DNA of 64,000 bases from Roseimicrobium gellanilyticum. Its GTDB lineage: Bacteria; Verrucomicrobiota; Verrucomicrobiia; Verrucomicrobiales; Verrucomicrobiaceae. Below are positions 60,834 to 64,000 of the stretch, piece by piece (within the stretch, counting starts at the first letter, position 1; every line of letters starts with the position of its first letter). The notes under the pieces were generated by a model that was not told the origin of the DNA, ran no database searches, and saw nothing but the letters and a program-made list of their open reading frames with translations. The stretch covers positions 1 through 64,000 of the forward strand of contig NZ_QNRR01000007.1 of NCBI RefSeq assembly GCF_003315205.1. Reading direction: 5' to 3'. A program made the translations under genes and the position numbers.

Positions 60834-61558
60834 GAGTGGCGGGAATGGGGGAGAAGCTGCAGCATAATGAGGAAGTATTTCGAGAGAGCGGCACGGCGTG
60901 CCCCAAAGCGTGGCAATGCCTGTAGAAGCGGCACCGCCTCACGTGAGGGCCCCTTTTGTTCGAAGACCGCGAGCGGAAGCGGACGCTCTGACCCCGACGG
61001 CGCCGCGGCGGGATGCGTGCGCACGCAGCGGATGTTCTCGTCCAGACAGAAGCTGTCGGGAAAGATTGGGTGATGGTACCGCCGCCGCAGGTAGCGGAGT
61101 TCCAGCACGGGACGCAGGCTGGCCGGGGGTGTCTCCGCCCCTGGAGGCGAGTGCCGTTGGAACAAGCCGGTGAGCGATGGATCGCGAAAGGACGTGCGCG
61201 CCAGCTCAGCGCCCGTCATGGGAAGAGGGCAGCGGAACTTCCGGCGTGCGGCTCCGTGCTTCTCCTTGATCTCGATGAAGGCGGGTACGGACAGCGGCTG
61301 ACCTGCTCCGTCGGCGTACCAGCGCACGCGATATTTGGTTTTGCGGAAGTCACTTGCCGCCTTTTCCAGGAAGGACACGCCCTCTGGAGTATCAAAATAG
61401 ATTGAGCAGACCGTGGTTTCCGCATGGCTCCGATGTGGCTGCAGCGTCATGCCAAGCCACTGCCGGAAGGAATCCGTCACGTGCTGCGGCACATGGAACT
61501 TGAGTTCTTGTTCCTTGGCGGCTGCAGATGGGAACTGGCGAACGGCAGGGGCGCTCAA
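60830..61558 (-). CDS. VTC-domain polyphosphate-polymerase-like protein
   Basis: A 242-residue VTC domain: ELKFHVPQHV, VCSIYFDTPEG, RTKYRVRWY-like KTKYRVRWY, FIEIKEKHG, LRPVLELRYLRRRYHHP and FEQKGP. These basic and acidic residues form the tunnel that binds nucleotide and polyphosphate in yeast Vtc4. Bacterial versions usually sit beside DUF4956 and CotH genes, as here. Whether it makes polyphosphate or modifies a protein is not known. Confidence 0.85.
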   Translation of the reverse strand: MSAPAVRQFPSAAAKEQELKFHVPQHVTDSFRQWLGMTLQPHRSHAETTVCSIYFDTPEGVSFLEKAASDFRKTKYRVRWYADGAGQPLSVPAFIEIKEKHGAARRKFRCPLPMTGAELARTSFRDPSLTGLFQRHSPPGAETPPASLRPVLELRYLRRRYHHPIFPDSFCLDENIRCVRTHPAAAPSGSERPLPLAVFEQKGPSREAVPLLQALPRFGARRAALSKYFLIMLQLLPHSRHS

Positions 61559-61653
61559 GGCCGTGCTTCCCTGTGGGATTGAGAACGGCTGCGGTAAGCG
61601 GTGAGCCGCCCCTGTTCACAAGGCTCTTCTGCATGCGGGGTGTGAGGTATTTT

Positions 61654-61690
61654 AACGTAGAAACTCATGAGGTTTATGAGTTTTTACGTT
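61654..61690. promoter_or_regulatory. 15-bp stem-loop/palindrome upstream of VTC operon
   Basis: Arms 61654-61668 and 61676-61690 match over 14 of 15 bases, with the odd pair being G-T (a wobble in RNA). The sequence is AT-rich in a GC-rich context and lies about 95-130 bases upstream of the VTC start. It could be an operator or a terminator hairpin. The 276-base gap around it holds no gene. Confidence 0.4.
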
Positions 61691-61834
61691 TGTATTTACC
61701 TCGTGCAACTGGTTTTCGGTCTCTTGGGACCTAAGTCTCACGCGGTGGAGGGCGCTCTCGGGTGATTTGGAGAGCCTGCTAGGCCACCTTTGCAGGGGTC
61801 AGCCTGCGTAAGAAGCATTCGTATGCTTCAAGGT

Positions 61835-61909
61835 TGGTGCACCCACCAGGAATCGAACCTGGATCGGTGGTTCCGGAAACCGCTGTTCTATCCGTTGAAC
61901 TATGGGTGC
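61835..61909 (-). tRNA. tRNA-Arg (CCG)
   Basis: A 75-nt tRNA on the minus strand with encoded CCA: acceptor 61903-61909 with 61839-61845, D-arm GTTC/GAAC, anticodon loop TTCCGGA (CCG), T-arm CCAGG-TTCGATT-CCTGG. One anticodon-stem pair (position 28-42) is C-A. A decayed transposase and an isolated secreted gene lie on its 5' side. Confidence 0.93.
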
Positions 61910-62204
61910 GACTGATTTTGAACCGTTTACATCGATTCGAGGTGCGTTACAAGGCGAAATTCTACCAGAAGTTCTACCTCGTTCAGAGACATCCAATCGT
62001 GTGTCGGCGAGTCATACGCTGTTGGACGCTGGTTGGCAAATGGAGATTAGAAGACCGGTTCCCATCACGATAGGCAGCCCATTTCGGTGTCTTCTAAAGA
62101 TGCGTTGGCCGCGTAGATACCGAGAACAACATCGATTACTTCTGCGCAGAGCTTCAATCACCCCGCGCTGCTGTGGCGCCTCGGACGTATCTGAGAACCT
62201 GTAT
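61910..62204. other. Intergenic region between tRNA-Arg and the transposase remnant, no gene seen
   Basis: It holds no frame with protein-like composition, no T-tract hairpin and no obvious direct repeat of the tRNA end. It may be part of the same decayed insertion as the remnant at 62205-62440. Confidence 0.35.
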
Positions 62205-62440
62205 TCAAGACCTTGGCCAGTCAATGACTGCGGCGAAGTGGACAAGGGAGAGGAAGTTCTGAGCGAGCTTGTCACGACGGGATGCGGTGCAGCCCCATCG
62301 TCTTTGGCCCAGCGACTGTGCCAGCTGTGGATGATCGAGTACGGACCGAACCGCTCGGGAAGGTCCTGCATTGCGCAGACGGTAGAACAACGCCTCCAAT
62401 GACAAGCCCATGTCCGTGCGAGAGGTCGTCCGCCTTGATT
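62205..62440 (-). pseudogene. Decayed, internally deleted IS5-family transposase
   Basis: Transposase pieces alternate between two minus-strand frames. GGRPL (62431-62417) is in one; LSLEALFYRLRN (62405-62370) in the other; MQDLPERFGPYSIIH (from 62371, through to RWAKDDG) is back in the first; and RRDKLAQNFLSLVHF (62279-62208) in the second. These match the N-terminal DNA-binding region and the C-terminal end of IS5-type transposases. The whole DDE catalytic core that should lie between them is gone. Terminal repeats were not found. It is a dead remnant. Confidence 0.7.
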
Positions 62441-62569
62441 TACATGGGCACCTCCACGGCGAGAGTGTGAAGTCATATGTCGTATCTACGTGCATGTGAG
62501 GACCGTGGATCCGTGATCCGGCCAGACCCGAGGGTGGTGTTGCGAAAATCGTCAACGAGGTCAACGGCC

Positions 62570-63973
62570 CTACTCCAGGTCCACAACCTGAGCGATTCGC
62601 TCGGCCTCTTCATCCGAAGCAGCCTGGTCGGGGCGGTAGATGAGGAACGTGCCGTCACTTGTCTGGTCCTCCTGACCGCCGGCACCCGTCGAAACGTGAA
62701 AGAGATGGATGCTTGTCCGCCCACTCCAGTTGCTGCGGAATTTAGGTCCAGAGCAATCCATACGACCGTGCCATTGAAAATCGCTCAATCCCCGCGCGAC
62801 CCATGAGGAGGTGGAATCGAATTCGAAACCAAAGTGACCCCGCTTGCACTTGGCCACCACAATGGGACCTCTCCCAGGAGGCAGGTCCACAGTCAGCTCA
62901 ACGTTGAACGTGCCACGCTTGTTCAACCGGATCAGAATGGGTCCATTGCCCAGGCTGCCCAGGTGGCTGCGACGCTCGGGCCGCCTGACATAAATCTGGT
63001 TGGGACCGCGGGTGCTGACTGTCTCTCCACTGTATACATCGCCCATCTCATTGGAGCGCATGAAGTGCCAGGTGGCATCCGTGAACTGCGGTCGTGCGGC
63101 ATAGCTTTTGAGGGCGGGTTCCCGCGAAGCTGCTGCGGTAAGTATGTCCGCCCAACGCTCGTGGTAGCCCCCGTTCTGTTTCGCGCCGAGAAGATTGCGG
63201 GCCATGACTTGAACAGCCCCTGCCCGGAGGATTGCACGCGCCAGCACGTTCAATGCGGGGTCGGCACCGTCCCGCTGGGATCCGGTGGCACTTTGGATGA
63301 AAGCATCCCTTGCGTCATTCACCGCGGCTCGGCCGGCACTCTCACTAGCACGCGCGATGATTTGCAGTGCACCATCCAGTTGGAGGGCATTACCACAAAA
63401 ATCCGTGATGGATCCTGGCACTTCGTCCACCAACTCCGATTCAAGAAGATCCTTCACCCCAAGCGCCCGGCCCAATGCCCAGTGAGCATCGGTATACACA
63501 TTGTTCCCGATGGAAACCTGGTAAGAACTCGCCAGGAAGTAGGACATGGTGACGGAGTGCAACTCGTAGAGAAATTTTTCAGTGGCGGAAGCATCCGCGG
63601 TGGGCGGCTGGATTCCGGGCGAAAAATGCCCCCCCAGATCCGAGTCGTCTGCTTGAGACGTCCTGGTTTCCGGAGTGGTTGGCGACGCAGCCACCGCCTT
63701 CCCCAGGACGCGTATGCAACTGCTATGCATGTATCCACTCGTCCCGTCCGGCATTCTTACCAGCCACCAGCTCTCCGAGGACGGCTCTACCAGGAAACGG
63801 ACGTCCTCATCAATCCTGCCCAAAATCGGCGTTTTGGTGCTCTTTCCCTGGCGAACATTCGTGTAGCCATCCGCATCGTCAATTACGGCGAGGTGTGTGA
63901 GTTCCGCAAAAGCGTAGTTTGCGGCGGTGAGCATCCAGACCAGTAGAACGATAGGCAAAATTGATTTGATCAT
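62570..63973 (-). CDS. Exported SH3-domain protein, unknown
   Basis: A 467-residue protein with signal peptide (SILPIVLLVWMLTAANYAFAE) and a bacterial SH3 domain (about 27-90: DGYTNVRQGKSTKTP, SWWLVRMPDGTSGYMHSS). A helical middle (KFLYELHSVTMSYFLASS) and a beta-rich C terminus (ELTVDLPPGRGPIVV) follow. The SH3 suggests cell-wall or ligand binding; the rest is unrecognised. It is bordered by a transposase remnant and lies in a less compact region. Confidence 0.7.
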   Translation of the reverse strand: MIKSILPIVLLVWMLTAANYAFAELTHLAVIDDADGYTNVRQGKSTKTPILGRIDEDVRFLVEPSSESWWLVRMPDGTSGYMHSSCIRVLGKAVAASPTTPETRTSQADDSDLGGHFSPGIQPPTADASATEKFLYELHSVTMSYFLASSYQVSIGNNVYTDAHWALGRALGVKDLLESELVDEVPGSITDFCGNALQLDGALQIIARASESAGRAAVNDARDAFIQSATGSQRDGADPALNVLARAILRAGAVQVMARNLLGAKQNGGYHERWADILTAAASREPALKSYAARPQFTDATWHFMRSNEMGDVYSGETVSTRGPNQIYVRRPERRSHLGSLGNGPILIRLNKRGTFNVELTVDLPPGRGPIVVAKCKRGHFGFEFDSTSSWVARGLSDFQWHGRMDCSGPKFRSNWSGRTSIHLFHVSTGAGGQEDQTSDGTFLIYRPDQAASDEEAERIAQVVDLE

Positions 63974-64000
63974 GATATATGGAAAACTAAAGATTCTGAA

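Noticed and set aside
1-64000. CRISPR arrays, rRNA genes, prophage
   Set aside because: No regularly spaced direct repeats, rRNA-like sequence or phage structural genes were seen anywhere in the window.

Overview
The window looks like a chromosomal segment of a Verrucomicrobiota bacterium, most likely of the order Verrucomicrobiales. This is inferred from gene content: a DUF1592/DUF1552 secreted protein pair, many secreted hydrolases, ebo-type genes, and ribosomal/RNA-processing genes with GC-rich codons, often without clear Shine-Dalgarno sites. No phage, plasmid, CRISPR or rRNA was seen. Two tRNAs (Met-CAU and Arg-CCG) are present.

Layout. 1-6.7 kb: an edge-truncated structured RNA candidate with a strong terminator, two small unknown genes, a flavin halogenase-like oxidoreductase translationally coupled to two small exported proteins, and a dCMP deaminase. 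4.8-10.6 kb: an exopolysaccharide export block (beta-barrel protein, two SLBB export proteins, Wzc-like tyrosine autokinase). 10.7-16.2 kb: a membrane protein and an acetyltransferase, then the housekeeping run rpmH-rnpA-yidD-yidC-khpB(jag)-rpoZ-smpB. 16.3-24.8 kb: DUF1592 and DUF1552 proteins, PolX, a 45-bp perfect inverted repeat, and RNase R. 25-32.4 kb: cupin, secreted unknowns, a TPM-like pair, a discoidin-like secreted protein and a tandem SUMF1/FGE protein.

32.4-48.3 kb is the most interesting part. An ATP-grasp / alpha-E / transglutaminase operon lies beside an eboE-like gene. A block follows with a Coa1-like protein, an unknown protein, an M48-type metalloprotease and a 1865-residue protein that joins a degenerate kinase lobe, DUF4011, an SF1 helicase, a Vsr/MTES_1575-type nuclease and a WGR-like domain. 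Directly after it come eboC-like (UbiA) and eboD-like (dehydroquinate-synthase-fold) genes. The putative defence pair therefore sits inside what looks like a split ebo locus.

48.3-58.5 kb: secreted esterases, a NIPSNAP protein, MTA phosphorylase (with a flanking palindromic repeat pair), a polysaccharide deacetylase, a dynamin-like GTPase, tRNA-Met, a glycosyltransferase and a GH71/99-like protein. 58.6-64 kb: a VTC-DUF4956-CotH operon on the minus strand, tRNA-Arg, an internally deleted IS5-type transposase remnant and an SH3-domain secreted protein. Product names are assigned from motifs and overall family resemblance read by eye; no database search was run.
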